DNA of 64,000 nt from Globisporangium splendens (taxonomy: Eukaryota > Oomycota > Peronosporomycetes > Pythiales > Pythiaceae), in assembly GCA_006386115.1 (NCBI GenBank), contig VFIW01000009.1, positions 186,001 through 250,000 of the forward strand, given 5' to 3'. A program made the translations under genes and the position numbers. Of this stretch, positions 51,439-61,647 are shown in pieces. Numbering within the stretch: the stretch's first letter is position 1; each line of letters begins with the position of its first letter. The notes under the pieces were generated by a model, which was not told the DNA's origin, did no database searches, and saw only the letters and a program-made list of their open reading frames with translations.

Positions 51439-53301
51439 ATGAGTTCAAGAAGAGGTAGATATACTGAGGGAACGTCGCCGAATCCACGACCGAGACAAAG
51501 GAGTCGTGAGGCATCAAATGAGCGTGAACATGAATCAGGACAGAGTGCTGTTCCTGACAATTCAGTTTCTCCTCAGCCGGCTGCTCAGCAGAGCACGGCA
51601 AATAATCCGACGGAAGGAAATTTTTCAATGGAACAAATGTTACTATTTTTGCAACAGCAGCAGCAATTGTTCCAAATGCAACTTCAAGCCCAGTTGCAGC
51701 AAGCTAACATGCACATGAATGCTCAAATGGAACAGTCGAACCAACGTTTTGATCACTTGCTGTTGGCCAATCAGGGGGAGCGTAAGAACACCCACCCGCC
51801 TGTTTATGATGGGAAGCTCAACGAAGATCTAGAACTGTGGATTTTTGCCACTGAGGAATACTACTCATCGAAGAAGTCAGTGATGCATGCTGAATCCTCT
51901 GATTTTGTGACTATGATATCCAGTAATTTGGGTAAGACTGTCCTTAACTGGTACCGTGCCTTCTCGGCTCAATGCGAGTCTGAGAACGTGCCGAAGTCAT
52001 GGTCGTTGTTTAAAACTAGACTTCGTGAACGTTTCCGCCCCAGAGATTTTGAGTATAATCTGCGGGAGAGGTTGCTTCACCTCAAACAAACTGGCTCGAT
52101 CCATGAGTATGTCTCGCGTTTTCAAGACTTACTCTCGCAGTCAGAGTTGTCAATTTCCGAAATGGAAAAGCGATTCTACTTCCAAAACGGATTGAGGAAT
52201 GAGACAGCCAAGAAAATAAAGGAGGAAAGTCCTAGCCGTCTGGCTGATGTCATTGAGATTGCATCGAATTTTGAGTTTGCTCATTTTGCTGGCAAGTCCC
52301 CGCAAACCAGCAGCACTGGAAGTATCAGCAAACCAAAAGCGGAAAAGAAGCAATTCTCGCAAAAATCAAAGGACACGCAGAAAGACGACTGGAAGAAGAC
52401 TGCCACCTGCCACAAATGTGGAAAGAAAGGGCATGTCGCACCGGATTGTCGGGCAAAGAAGGAGACAGCCAATTTTATCAACGGTTCTTTCTATGCAATT
52501 CTGGAAGTAAGTGCGAAAGCTTTCAGTGAAGATACCGAACATGTTGATGTTTCCGCCTTCATTGACAACGGATGCGGTATAAATGGCATTTCACCTGAAC
52601 TGGCAGAAAAGCTCCACTTGATCGTTGAAGAAGATCCATCCCAGACTATGCAAATTAGTCTTGGGTTTGGCGAGACGATTGTAAAGCCAAAGCGATTGGC
52701 AGTGATGCATCTTGCTATTACTGGATTTCCGATTTTACGCCAGAAATTCCAGGTTATGCCAATTCCTGAAGGAAAGGATGTGATTTTGGGTATGATGTGG
52801 TTACGTGAGCAGAATCCAGAAACCGACTGGGAAGCTCTCAAGTTGAAGCCTAGAGACGTCGAGCTCTTGCTTGAGTTAAACAAACCACTTGTAAAGGTTC
52901 CACAGCCAGTCAAGCATTGTCAACTGGTGAAGCAAAACAAAGAGATTTTTAATTTCTATTGTGAGCACGGTCGTCAAGGATCTCTTGGGGAGACAAAAAT
53001 TATCACCCCTACCGAGTTCGAGAAAGAACTTCGGCAAAGTAAGGACTTAGAGGCAGTGTTTGCGATCAATCCTCATGTCTCTGAGAAAGCAGAACGATTT
53101 CAGAAACAAGGATGTGACCAATTGAGAAATAATCCAGCATACGAAGTCTTGCAAAAATACAAAGATTCCGTTTTCGTACTGAGTTACCTAACTCAACTCC
53201 GCCAATCCGTGACGGCATTGAACATGAAATTCAGTTGGTGCCGGGCACGAAGCCAATTAGCGTTCGTCAGTGGAGACAGAGCCCTGAACAGCGCAAAGTG
53301 A
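51439..53301 (+). CDS. Gag-protease frame of element C
   Basis: 620 aa from ATG 51439 (the frame is open from 51430). Disordered N-terminus, Gln-rich helix (LLFLQQQQQLFQMQLQAQLQ), retrotransposon-gag domain (about residues 115-265; ELWIFATEEYYSSKK, RLRERFRPRDFEYNLRERLL), and a zinc knuckle CHKCGKKGHVAPDC. The aspartic protease has AFIDNGCGINGIS (Asp present but D-N-G instead of D-T/S-G) and VILGMMWL. Gag and protease share a frame here, unlike B. The useful frame is lost near 53171-53176 (TTTTCGTAC), after which RT continues in the -1 frame. Confidence 0.85.
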   Translation: MSSRRGRYTEGTSPNPRPRQRSREASNEREHESGQSAVPDNSVSPQPAAQQSTANNPTEGNFSMEQMLLFLQQQQQLFQMQLQAQLQQANMHMNAQMEQSNQRFDHLLLANQGERKNTHPPVYDGKLNEDLELWIFATEEYYSSKKSVMHAESSDFVTMISSNLGKTVLNWYRAFSAQCESENVPKSWSLFKTRLRERFRPRDFEYNLRERLLHLKQTGSIHEYVSRFQDLLSQSELSISEMEKRFYFQNGLRNETAKKIKEESPSRLADVIEIASNFEFAHFAGKSPQTSSTGSISKPKAEKKQFSQKSKDTQKDDWKKTATCHKCGKKGHVAPDCRAKKETANFINGSFYAILEVSAKAFSEDTEHVDVSAFIDNGCGINGISPELAEKLHLIVEEDPSQTMQISLGFGETIVKPKRLAVMHLAITGFPILRQKFQVMPIPEGKDVILGMMWLREQNPETDWEALKLKPRDVELLLELNKPLVKVPQPVKHCQLVKQNKEIFNFYCEHGRQGSLGETKIITPTEFEKELRQSKDLEAVFAINPHVSEKAERFQKQGCDQLRNNPAYEVLQKYKDSVFVLSYLTQLRQSVTALNMKFSWCRARSQLAFVSGDRALNSAK

Positions 53302-56066
53302 TCATGGAGTGGACCAAAGAGATGGTCAAAGCTGGAATTATTCGGCCAAGTACGTCTGCATTCAGTGCACCAACCTTTTGTGTGAAGAAACCGGTTGGAT
53401 GGAGAATTGTCCATGACTACCGTCAATTGAATCAGAAAACGATTTTACCCGCCATTCCTATGCCGCGCAAGGAAGGCACTTTTGACGCCATGTCAAAGAG
53501 TCAATGGTTTTCGTGTATGGATTTACTTTGGGGTTATTACCAAGTCAAACTCCGAGAATCCGACATACCATTTACCGCATTTTCTACCCCCGATGGGTTG
53601 TTTGAGTACCTTGTCACTCCAATGGGTCTCAGCGGTTCTCCTGGTACTTTCAATCGTCTGTTGCAGAAAGTATTCAGTGATTTGCGCGATGTCATGCGCA
53701 TCTATTTTGACGACATCTACGTCTTTACAACCGGCAGGGACGTGAAGGAACATGTAGCAGCTTTGGACAGAGTTCTGAAACGATGTGAAGAACAACAGCT
53801 CTACATTAAGTTGTCAAAATGTCAGTTTTGTGTCGAGGAAATTCCATGCTTGGGAGACTTTGTAGGTCGAAATGGAGTCCGGATGGACCCAGACAAAGTC
53901 AGGATCATTGCTGAGTGGCCAGTACCCAAGACCAAGCACCAAATGGAAAGCTTTCTAGGGACTACTGTGTATGTCTCTAGATTCTGCAAGGACTGTGCGC
54001 AATTTTCTGGTCCTTTGCATGAGGCGCTCAAAGGCAAACGTTCCAAAGACACTGTCCGGCTTGACAACAATCAGCTACAGTGTTTTGAGGAGCTTAAACG
54101 TCGCCTTTCTGCTCCTCCAGTACTTGCGTTGCCAGACTTTGACAAACCGTTTGGCATTCGCATGGATGCATCGAACTACGCTGTGGGAGGCGTCCTCTTT
54201 CAAAAGGAGGGAGGGATTGAGCATCCGATAGCGTTTACTGGCAGGAAAATGAAAGCTGCAGAACTCAACTATCCCGTTCAGGAACAGGAGTTGTTGGCTA
54301 TTATGCACGCTTTGCGAGTTTGGCGCATTTATTTGGTCGACAAACCATTTATGGTGGAGACCGATCACAAGAGCTTGGAAACTATTCTGACTCAAAAGAC
54401 CACAAACCGTCGCATCGCGAGATGGTTTAACGAGCTCGCTGAGTTTCAGCCTCAGTTTGTATGGATTGCGGGCAAAACTAATGGCATCGCAGATGCCTTG
54501 TCCAGACGTCCAGACTTTGAACATAAAGCAGCTCAAGTGAGTCTGAAGGAATTGTTGAAAATAGTCCAAGACCGTGAAATTGTGGCTACTATTACCGCCA
54601 TTCCAGTGGAAATGGAAGCCAAGAAGAAATATGCCTTTGACAAACGCATTCTTGACATAATGAATCGTTTAAACAATAGTGAAGAGGTCCGTAATTATAC
54701 TCTTCACGAAGGTCTTTTATTTTTTCGGACCAAAGAGGACAGTGAAGCCAGATTGGTCATTCCGGATGATGAAGATTTGAAAAACCGCGTGGTATACGAG
54801 AATCATGATGTTGTCACAGCGGGACATCCCGGATATTTTAAGACCTATATTCATGTACAAAAGAAGTACTATTGGCCACGTATGCAGAAGTATATCCAAC
54901 GCTACACAAACACTTGTGAAAGTTGTCAGCGTATTAAGGTTCGGCAAGAGAAGCCGCCGGGATTGCTTCAACCCTTGGAGATTCCAAGTGGTAGATGGAT
55001 TGATATTGGAATGGACTTCATGACAGCCCTTCCGATCACCAAACATGGCAACGATGCCATCATGGTCATTGTCGATAGACTTACGAAGAGAAGTAAGTTT
55101 ATGTTGACGAAGTCGACTGCAAGCGCAGAAGACACTGCTATCTTGTTCACAAAGCATTATGTGAAAGACCATGGTATTCCGAAATCGACAGTATCGGATC
55201 GAGACACCAAATTCACGTCAAAGTTTTGGACGGAGTTAATGAAGAGTTTGGGAACCAAACACAATTTGTCTTCCGCATTTAGACCTCAAACCGATGGTCA
55301 GACGGAACGGACGAATAGGCTCATCGAAGACTATCTTCGCGGTGTTGTGAATCCGTCCCAGAATGATTGGGATGAATACTTATCGTTGGCAGAATTTGCT
55401 TACAATCGGCGAGTGCATTCAGCAATTGGAATGTCACCGTTTGAAGCTGACCTTGGATACAACCCCTATATGCCAGATGATGTTGCAAGGGATCCACAAT
55501 TCACCAATTTGGTCAAATCTGCCAAAGACTTCGTTCTGAAGCAAGAAGCGTTTTTGAAAATGACTCAAGACGCAATGAGCGAAGCTCAAGAAAGAATGAA
55601 GCATTATTATGACCGAAACAGGAACCACCAGGAGTTCCAAATCGGTGACGAAGTGCTGCTAAACGGCAAAAACTTGGATATTCGCCACAAAGGTTTTGCT
55701 CAAACCACAAAGCTGGCGCCAAGGTATATCGGACCTTACAAAATCATCCGTAAAGTCCATAAAGACTCTTATGAGTTATTGTTGCCGAAAGGACTTAAAC
55801 TTCACCCAGTGTTCCATACGTCCCTTCTGAAGCCATATCAGAAAGATGATAAACGGACCCAAGAGGTGAGAAAGGTTATCCTAGCGGATGGTTCAGAGGG
55901 GCAGCTCGTCAAAGCTGTAATTGGCCACCGCAAAAGAAAAAACCATATGCAGTATAAGATTTGGTGGCTAGGAGAAACTAAAGAGCCCGCAACATGGGTG
56001 CCTATCGACAACCTTAAACAGGTTCAAGGCCACATTGATCTGTACTGGGATGCTCAGAAGAAGTAA
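53235..56066 (+). CDS. RT-RNase H-integrase-chromodomain frame of element C
   Basis: 943 codons. RT: KPVGWRIVHDYRQLNQ, VTPMGLSGSPGTFNR and catalytic IYFDDIYVF (FDD at 53706-53714, residues 158-160). RNase H: RMDASNYAVGGVLF, ETDHKSLE. Integrase: HHCC finger (HDVVTAGHPGYFK ... CESCQRIK) and catalytic D594, D655 and E691 (D,D35E). Then a GPY/F-type domain (LAPRYIGPYKIIRK ... LHPVFHTSLLKPY) and a C-terminal chromodomain-like segment (VIGHRKRKNHMQYKIWWLG ... ATWVP). All catalytic residues are intact. The frame relates to the preceding gag-protease frame by -1. Confidence 0.92.
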   Translation: MVPGTKPISVRQWRQSPEQRKVIMEWTKEMVKAGIIRPSTSAFSAPTFCVKKPVGWRIVHDYRQLNQKTILPAIPMPRKEGTFDAMSKSQWFSCMDLLWGYYQVKLRESDIPFTAFSTPDGLFEYLVTPMGLSGSPGTFNRLLQKVFSDLRDVMRIYFDDIYVFTTGRDVKEHVAALDRVLKRCEEQQLYIKLSKCQFCVEEIPCLGDFVGRNGVRMDPDKVRIIAEWPVPKTKHQMESFLGTTVYVSRFCKDCAQFSGPLHEALKGKRSKDTVRLDNNQLQCFEELKRRLSAPPVLALPDFDKPFGIRMDASNYAVGGVLFQKEGGIEHPIAFTGRKMKAAELNYPVQEQELLAIMHALRVWRIYLVDKPFMVETDHKSLETILTQKTTNRRIARWFNELAEFQPQFVWIAGKTNGIADALSRRPDFEHKAAQVSLKELLKIVQDREIVATITAIPVEMEAKKKYAFDKRILDIMNRLNNSEEVRNYTLHEGLLFFRTKEDSEARLVIPDDEDLKNRVVYENHDVVTAGHPGYFKTYIHVQKKYYWPRMQKYIQRYTNTCESCQRIKVRQEKPPGLLQPLEIPSGRWIDIGMDFMTALPITKHGNDAIMVIVDRLTKRSKFMLTKSTASAEDTAILFTKHYVKDHGIPKSTVSDRDTKFTSKFWTELMKSLGTKHNLSSAFRPQTDGQTERTNRLIEDYLRGVVNPSQNDWDEYLSLAEFAYNRRVHSAIGMSPFEADLGYNPYMPDDVARDPQFTNLVKSAKDFVLKQEAFLKMTQDAMSEAQERMKHYYDRNRNHQEFQIGDEVLLNGKNLDIRHKGFAQTTKLAPRYIGPYKIIRKVHKDSYELLLPKGLKLHPVFHTSLLKPYQKDDKRTQEVRKVILADGSEGQLVKAVIGHRKRKNHMQYKIWWLGETKEPATWVPIDNLKQVQGHIDLYWDAQKK

Positions 56067-56080
56067 AGCCGCTCTTCTTC

Positions 56081-56091
56081 AAAGGAGGTCA
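56081..56091 (+). other. Polypurine tract of element C
   Basis: AAAGGAGGTCA, directly ahead of the 3' LTR. Confidence 0.6.
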
Positions 56092-56498
56092 TGTGACACA
56101 TGTCACTTCCAGCTGCTGGATTGCTGGGTAGTGACACGTTAGAGTGTTTAAAATGCGCGATTGTCCGCGCATATCAATGTGAACTCTGTGCATGTCAATG
56201 TCAATGTTGTTATTGTTGACAAATGGATTGTCAATATGGTGGATATCTTATATCAGAAATTGGCGCATGTCAATATTGCGGAGAACTGACGCAAGGCGCA
56301 TATCTGTGTAAGATTCATTGCCACCAAGTAACATACATTAGTTTATATTGAGTTTTATATACAGATCAAGATTCATAGCAGTACTGAGCAGTAGTAGTAA
56401 GAGTGAGTTTTTCTTCTTTCAGATTTTGTAACTCTTATTCAATTCACTTTCAATTTTTCCTTCCAAGCATCAAGCCTTCCTCAAGATAAAGTGTTACA
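56092..56498 (+). repeat. 3' LTR of element C
   Basis: 407 bp, same ends as the 5' LTR; a three-base net length difference and a handful of substitutions (CAGCTACTG/CAGCTGCTG, CGTCCGAG/CGTTAGAG). Confidence 0.9.
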
Positions 56499-56528
56499 GC
56501 GATCATGAGTTAACGTAATTTGCCCTGA

Positions 56529-56747
56529 GTGCCTACGACAATCACGTGCAAAGTTAGGGCACCTCTTTCACAGTTTAGCTCATTTGACAGTACACAGCCT
56601 GGTCTTTCTACCGGTAAAAGCAAAAATAAACAGACTGGACATGCAATTGCTTTGGGGTCAGCGACTGCAGATGAAGGTGGGGGTGACAACACTACTAGCG
56701 CTCTGAGCGACGAAACGGCTAGAAGGATAGTGCGTGGAGTGTTCTAA
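56529..56747 (+). pseudogene. Possible coding remnant, unknown
   Basis: Frame with protein-like end (STGKSKNKQTGHAIALGSAT ... LSDETARRIVRGVF) directly after element C. It may be a piece of a gene or older element cut by the insertion. No family recognised. Confidence 0.25.
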
Positions 56748-56749
56748 CG

Positions 56750-57625
56750 CTTTTGGCCGTTTTGCGTGGTTGCATTCTCTTACCAACTGAAGAATCATAG
56801 CATCTAAACACAAAAATGACTGAGTTTGTCAGCAGGAACTGCATAAAAATCCACATGATGTTTCTTGGTTAGCGATTTGTCATCCATGAAAGCCTCGGTT
56901 AGCGACATTTGTAGCCACTATTTGCGATCGAGACCGAACAGATTATGTCACGTCTTGCACCGAGAGCAAACGATGATAACCAGATTGCGTCATTTTGCTC
57001 GGCTCCTCGAGCATTGCTCCTTATGGCCACACTTTTTTCAGCCAACTGGCAGAAACGTACGCTTCGCTTGACTGATACTCAAGTTTACTCTACTCTCATC
57101 CTAAATGGTGGTCTAAAGCGTATTACGCATTAGACCGCCGTCGTTCCAATTTATTAGTCCCGACAAGCGGCGTACAATGTTTAGAATTCGGTGGAGAATG
57201 CTTCCAGTCGGCCACAGCATTGAAAAGGAGTCGACGATCTACAGTACACTGCATCGAACAGGTAGGATATGAACTAAGCCGAGATCAGACGACATCGACT
57301 GATTACGTTACGAATTACGCGGCCACTTTTGAGCTTAATGCTCGACGATTGTCTGTGTGCCAATTTATCGGTGATACACTTGGTGTGAGACTCTCTCCCA
57401 ACGAAGCTCTCACTGTCGGAGTCAGAGTGATAGTCTTACAGTTGACGTGGAACCAGGATCAAGTCCATGTATCGGCTCAAGGATACACGCTTGTCTCATC
57501 AATTCGAAAGTATATGTGATCTTGGCGGAAAAGACGAAAAACACATCAGCGAGATCTAGGTTCACTGGCATTTTCAAAAGCACCTCATCGAGAGAATGAA
57601 CGAAATGTGGTAACGGCTCGTGGTC
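56750..57625. other. Intergenic region, no gene seen
   Basis: No supported coding frame or repeat. Confidence 0.4.
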
Positions 57626-58462
57626 CTAAACTGCGTGTTCCTTGATCGGATCCCAGCCCGTCGTCAAGTATTCGTCCAACGCATCGAGCTTCGCCACTTG
57701 CGCATCGATGAGCTTCACGTGCACGGACTCAAAGTTCAGCTTCTGACGATCCGGATTCACCGACTTGGGGAGCGTGATGAAGTCCTTCGCGAGACTCCAC
57801 GCGATCAGCACCTGAGACGGAGTAGCCTTCACCTCCGCGGCGATCTCGTTCACGACGGGGTCCGCCAGCTTGTTCGCCTTGGCCAATGGCGAATACGCTT
57901 CCAAGGGAATCCCCACTTGCTTGTGGTACTCGACGAGGTCCGCGCGCGTCAACCACGGATGCAGCTCGACCTGGTTCACCGCAGGCTTCACCTTCCACGT
58001 CTCAGCGAGCTTCTTCAAGTGCGCTTCGCCGAAGTTCGAGACGCCGATGTCGCGCAACACGCCCTGCGCCTGGAGATCTTCCAGCGCGCGCCACGTCTCG
58101 GCACGCGTCGCAGCGTCACCAGGAGCATGGAGCAAGAACAGGTCGATGTATCCAAGTCCGAGCTTCTCGTTGCTCTCCTTTGTGGTCGCGATCGCCTTGT
58201 CGTACCCCCAGTTCGACAAGAACAACTTGCTGGTCACAAACACTTGGTCGCGCGGGATGCCAGAGTCACGAATCGCTTTGCCCACGTCCGCTTCGTTCGC
58301 GTAGTATTGCGCCGTGTCGATGTGGCGGTAGCCGAGCTTGAGCGCCGACGCGACGGCATCGTAGGTTTCGGCACCAGGTTCGCTGAGATAGACACCGAGA
58401 CCAACGGTAGGGATGTTGGCGCCACTGGGGAGCGTCTTGGTTGGCACGTGGATGGCACTCAT
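57626..58462 (-). CDS. Aldo/keto reductase, subtype 2, copy a
   Basis: 278 aa, ATG 58462. Tetrad residues present (HIDTAQYYANE, VTSKLF, FLLHAPG). GVSNFGEAHLKKL, NQVELHPWL, EAYSPLAKA and ITLPKSV as in the superfamily. Almost identical (about four base differences by eye over 837 bp) to the gene at 60811-61647, yet the sequences just outside the coding region are unrelated. It is more distant from the subtype 1 genes. Confidence 0.94.
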   Translation of the reverse strand: MSAIHVPTKTLPSGANIPTVGLGVYLSEPGAETYDAVASALKLGYRHIDTAQYYANEADVGKAIRDSGIPRDQVFVTSKLFLSNWGYDKAIATTKESNEKLGLGYIDLFLLHAPGDAATRAETWRALEDLQAQGVLRDIGVSNFGEAHLKKLAETWKVKPAVNQVELHPWLTRADLVEYHKQVGIPLEAYSPLAKANKLADPVVNEIAAEVKATPSQVLIAWSLAKDFITLPKSVNPDRQKLNFESVHVKLIDAQVAKLDALDEYLTTGWDPIKEHAV

Positions 58463-59404
58463 CTATTCTTTGTTGCAGCTCTTGCGCTCGCTGAAGTAAA
58501 TTGCAGAATGGAAGGTTTAGCACTAATGAAATCTCTTGTATATCAAATGAGAGAGCAAGCTGCACGTAATCGTTCCATACTTGTGCTGATGCAGCTCGTT
58601 TACGACGTATGTGGCCACAATCAGTGCTGATCTGTATTGTGGAGTGGCCATAATCAGTTTTGTGCAAGTGGAACTTTACTATGCAACCGAACATCACTCA
58701 CTGAACACAATCACTCTCGCTCCTGCCCTGTGAGTGAATTTACCCGGGTTTTAAAAAGGTTATCTTGATGCCAAATTGGGTTTTATGTGCAGATCCCAGC
58801 TAGTTCATTCGCCAAGGTTCACGAGAAGGGAATCTGAGCTGGTGGCAAGAATAGCTAGCTGTCTGTCATTATGTGTCCATGGCAGGACAGACCAAAGTTT
58901 TTTCATCCTATGTATATGGACGCTCACTTTGCGAGGATCAGTCTGGCAGAACGAAGTGTTGTCTTTGAGGAAGTATTTCGGCATTTGTACTGACCTATTG
59001 AAGTCAAGAAGCTCACTCAGGAAGCCTGCGAAGAGCATTGTTGCGTTAATAGACAGAAACCATGCGTACACTAGAGGGCGTGAATTGATTCGGACAGAAG
59101 TGATGAAAATGACTATTGTTCACATCCCTCCCACCATCACGAAAAAAGACTTGGGGTTGCATCGGGTTGTTTTGCTAAAAACCCTTAACCCAAGAAAGCG
59201 TACTGCATTTAATATCTTTTTTTGCCTCAATTTGCTATTCGGCACAAGGTGCTACATGTGTTTGCACTTATATCCCCTTGCACGTTCACAGAAAGCTCGC
59301 TCAACTTCATTGCAAACACACAAAAAAAACTGTTTGAAAAGATCGTGTTGGTTGCTCATGTACTCGATTCATGTTTTTATTCGAGAGAGCATACTGCTGT
59401 CCTT
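58463..59404. other. Intergenic region, no gene seen
   Basis: A 234-codon plus-strand frame (58776-59480) runs into the antisense of the next gene and has no domain features; treated as chance. Confidence 0.4.
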
Positions 59405-60241
59405 TTACACAGCATCGCTCTTGATCGGATCCCAGCAGGTCACGAATTGCTCGTCCAGAGCACTCAATTTCTCCACTTGAGCCGCAGTCAACTGAACGTT
59501 CACACCATCGAGGTTCTCCTTGATTCTCGAGTCCTTGACCGATTTTGGCAACGTGATGAAACCCTTCGCGAGACTCCACGCGACCAGCACTTGCGCTGGC
59601 GTGCCACTCACCTCTTCCGCCACTTGCACAAGCACAGGGTCGCGAAGTCTCATTGCGCGTGCCAATGGCGAGTATGCCTCGAGATAGATCCCTTGTGACT
59701 CGCAGTACTTTACGGTGTCCGCACGCGCCAACCAAGGGTGCAGCTCAATCTGGTTGACCGCAGGCTTCACACGCCACGTTTCAGCGAGCTTCTTCAAGTG
59801 CGGCTCGCCAAAGTTGGAAACGCCGATATCGCGAACAACTCCTTGGCTTTGGAGATCCTCGAGCGCACGCCACGCATCAGCTCGTCCTTTGCTTGCGGAG
59901 GGCGAGTGGAGCAGGTATAGATCAATGTACCCCAATCCGAGCTTGTCGTTGCTCTCGCGCACCGCAGCGATGACTTGGTTGTAATCCCACGACGACGCAT
60001 AAATCTTGCTGGTCACAAAGATCTGTTCTCGCGGGATCCTGGAATCTCGAATTGCCTTGCCGACATCGCGTTCGTTGCGGTACACCTTGGCCGTGTCAAT
60101 GTGGCGGTACCCGTTCTGGAGCGCCGAGAGAACGGCAGAGTACGTCTCGCTTCCTGGCTGGCTCTGGAACACTCCCAAGCCAATGCTGGGGATCAGAGCG
60201 CCGCTCGGCAGCTTCTTCGTGGGAATAGCTGTAGTGCTCAT
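59405..60241 (-). CDS. Aldo/keto reductase, subtype 1, copy b
   Basis: 278 aa from ATG 60241 (MSTTAIPTKKLPSGALIPSI); an in-frame ATG at 60343 would add 34 residues that the paralogues lack. Tetrad: HIDTAKVYRNE, VTSKIY, YLLHSPS. Its bases 59484-59956 are identical by eye to 46571-47043 of the other subtype 1 gene, 12.9 kb away, whereas the first 90 codons and the last 25 are only similar. The C-terminus ends WDPIKSDAV rather than WDPITEHEV. Confidence 0.94.
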   Translation of the reverse strand: MSTTAIPTKKLPSGALIPSIGLGVFQSQPGSETYSAVLSALQNGYRHIDTAKVYRNERDVGKAIRDSRIPREQIFVTSKIYASSWDYNQVIAAVRESNDKLGLGYIDLYLLHSPSASKGRADAWRALEDLQSQGVVRDIGVSNFGEPHLKKLAETWRVKPAVNQIELHPWLARADTVKYCESQGIYLEAYSPLARAMRLRDPVLVQVAEEVSGTPAQVLVAWSLAKGFITLPKSVKDSRIKENLDGVNVQLTAAQVEKLSALDEQFVTCWDPIKSDAV

Positions 60242-60810
60242 AAGGTATTGTTGCCGGAATATGGTTAGAAGTGCGCTGTTGAGTGCGGGGTCGCAAATGA
60301 GCTGCTCGATGTGCTCATCTGGCTCATTCGAGTGACGGTGCACGACTGCCTCATGGAGCTCTTTGACAGGATATGATAGCGCAATCGCTCAAATCGCGCA
60401 TGATGGTCATGAGATTGCGTAATGAAAGAGTCCTTTTCGGTATGTTCACTGCCAAATTAGGGTATACCTGAGCTAATTGGCCCAAAAGAGGACATTTTCA
60501 GTGTTGTTTAAACCTTTGGCGCCAAAATACGAAAACGGGTTGGTCAGAAATAACCGCACATTAATGATTTTATCGGTAAATACTGGTCCTCTGTATTTAA
60601 ACACAAATTTTGAATGTAGTTGCCGGCAATACTGTTAGATGAGTTCTATTTGGTACTGCACCGATTTCCGTTCTTTTGGACAAAAAAATCCTGCTATTCA
60701 AACACCAATTCGAAAGAGAAACCTGTGAACCAAATCGGTAAGCGCAGCTTCGCATTCATCAAGATCATGGAGGATATTTGCGTGCACCTTCAGTTACACG
60801 ACACTCCACA
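60242..60810. other. Intergenic region, no gene seen
   Basis: About 570 bp, AT-rich in the middle; no coding frame supported. Confidence 0.4.
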
Positions 60811-61647
60811 TTAAACTGCGTGTTCCTTGATCGGATCCCAGCCCGTCGTCAAGTATTCGTCCAACGCATCGAGCTTCGCCACTTGCGCATCGATGAGCTT
60901 CACGTGCACGGACTCAAAGTTCAGCTTCTGACGATCCGGATTCACCGACTTGGGGAGCGTGATGAAGTCCTTCGCGAGACTCCACGCGATCAGCACCTGA
61001 GCCGGAGTAGCCTTCACCTCCGCGGCGATCTCGTTCACGACGGGGTCCGCCAGCTTGTTCGCCTTGGCCAATGGCGAATACGCTTCCAAGGGAATCCCCA
61101 CTTGCTTGTGGTACTCGACGAGGTCCGCGCGCGTCAACCACGGATGCAGCTCGACCTGGTTCACCGCAGGCTTCACCTTCCACGTCTCAGCGAGCTTCTT
61201 CAAGTGCGCTTCGCCGAAGTTCGAGACGCCGATGTCGCGCAACACGCCCTGCGCCTGGAGATCTTCCAGCGCGCGCCACGTCTCGGCACGCGTCGCAGCG
61301 TCACCAGGAGCATGGAGCAAGAACAGGTCGATGTATCCAAGTCCGAGCTTCTCGTTGCTCTCCTTTGTGGTCGCGATCGCCTTGTCGTACCCCCAGTTCG
61401 ACAAGAACAACTTGCTGGTCACAAACACTTGGTCGCGCGGGATGCCAGAGTCACGAATCGCTTTGCCCACGTCCGCTTCGTTCGCGTAGTATTGCGCCGT
61501 GTCGATGTGGCGGTAGCCGAGCTTGAGCGCCGACGCGACGGCATCGTAGGTTTCGGCACCAGGTTCGCTGAGATAGACACCGAGACCGACGACAGGGATG
61601 TTGGCGCCACTGGGGAGCGTCTTGGTTGGCACGTGGATGGCACTCAT
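60811..61647 (-). CDS. Aldo/keto reductase, subtype 2, copy b
   Basis: 278 aa from ATG 61647 (MSAIHVPTKTLPSGANIPV); the frame is open upstream to an ATG at 61872, but that extension is Arg/His-rich and absent from the twin gene. It carries the same tetrad and motifs as the twin at 57626-58462. The two amino-acid differences noticed are V for T in the NIP-VVGLG region and A for S in TPAQVL. Confidence 0.93.
   Translation of the reverse strand: MSAIHVPTKTLPSGANIPVVGLGVYLSEPGAETYDAVASALKLGYRHIDTAQYYANEADVGKAIRDSGIPRDQVFVTSKLFLSNWGYDKAIATTKESNEKLGLGYIDLFLLHAPGDAATRAETWRALEDLQAQGVLRDIGVSNFGEAHLKKLAETWKVKPAVNQVELHPWLTRADLVEYHKQVGIPLEAYSPLAKANKLADPVVNEIAAEVKATPAQVLIAWSLAKDFITLPKSVNPDRQKLNFESVHVKLIDAQVAKLDALDEYLTTGWDPIKEHAV

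Larger units (their letters stand above)
50197..56498 (+). mobile_element. Ty3/gypsy LTR retrotransposon, element C
   Basis: LTRs 50197-50606 (410 bp) and 56092-56498 (407 bp) start TGTGAC and end GTTACA. They are highly similar, with a few substitutions and small gaps (for example TTTAAAAATG versus TTTAAAATG). Internal order: a small extra ORF, gag-protease, RT-RNase H-integrase-chromodomain. It is clearly a different family from A and B (AT-richer, different Gag). No matching 5-bp target duplication was seen (CACTC versus GCGAT). It lies between aldo/keto reductase paralogues. Confidence 0.93.

Noticed and set aside
50192..56503. Target-site duplication for element C
   Set aside because: The five bases on the left (CACTC) and right (GCGAT) do not match at the boundaries used; no alternative boundary gave a match.
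57620..58630. 336-codon plus-strand frame antisense to an aldo/keto reductase (also 60778-61719)
   Set aside because: Same kind of GC-driven shadow; it appears identically at both AKR copies because the coding strand is identical.
58776..59480. 234-codon plus-strand frame between AKR genes
   Set aside because: Unusual composition, no domain, and its end runs into the antisense of an AKR gene.
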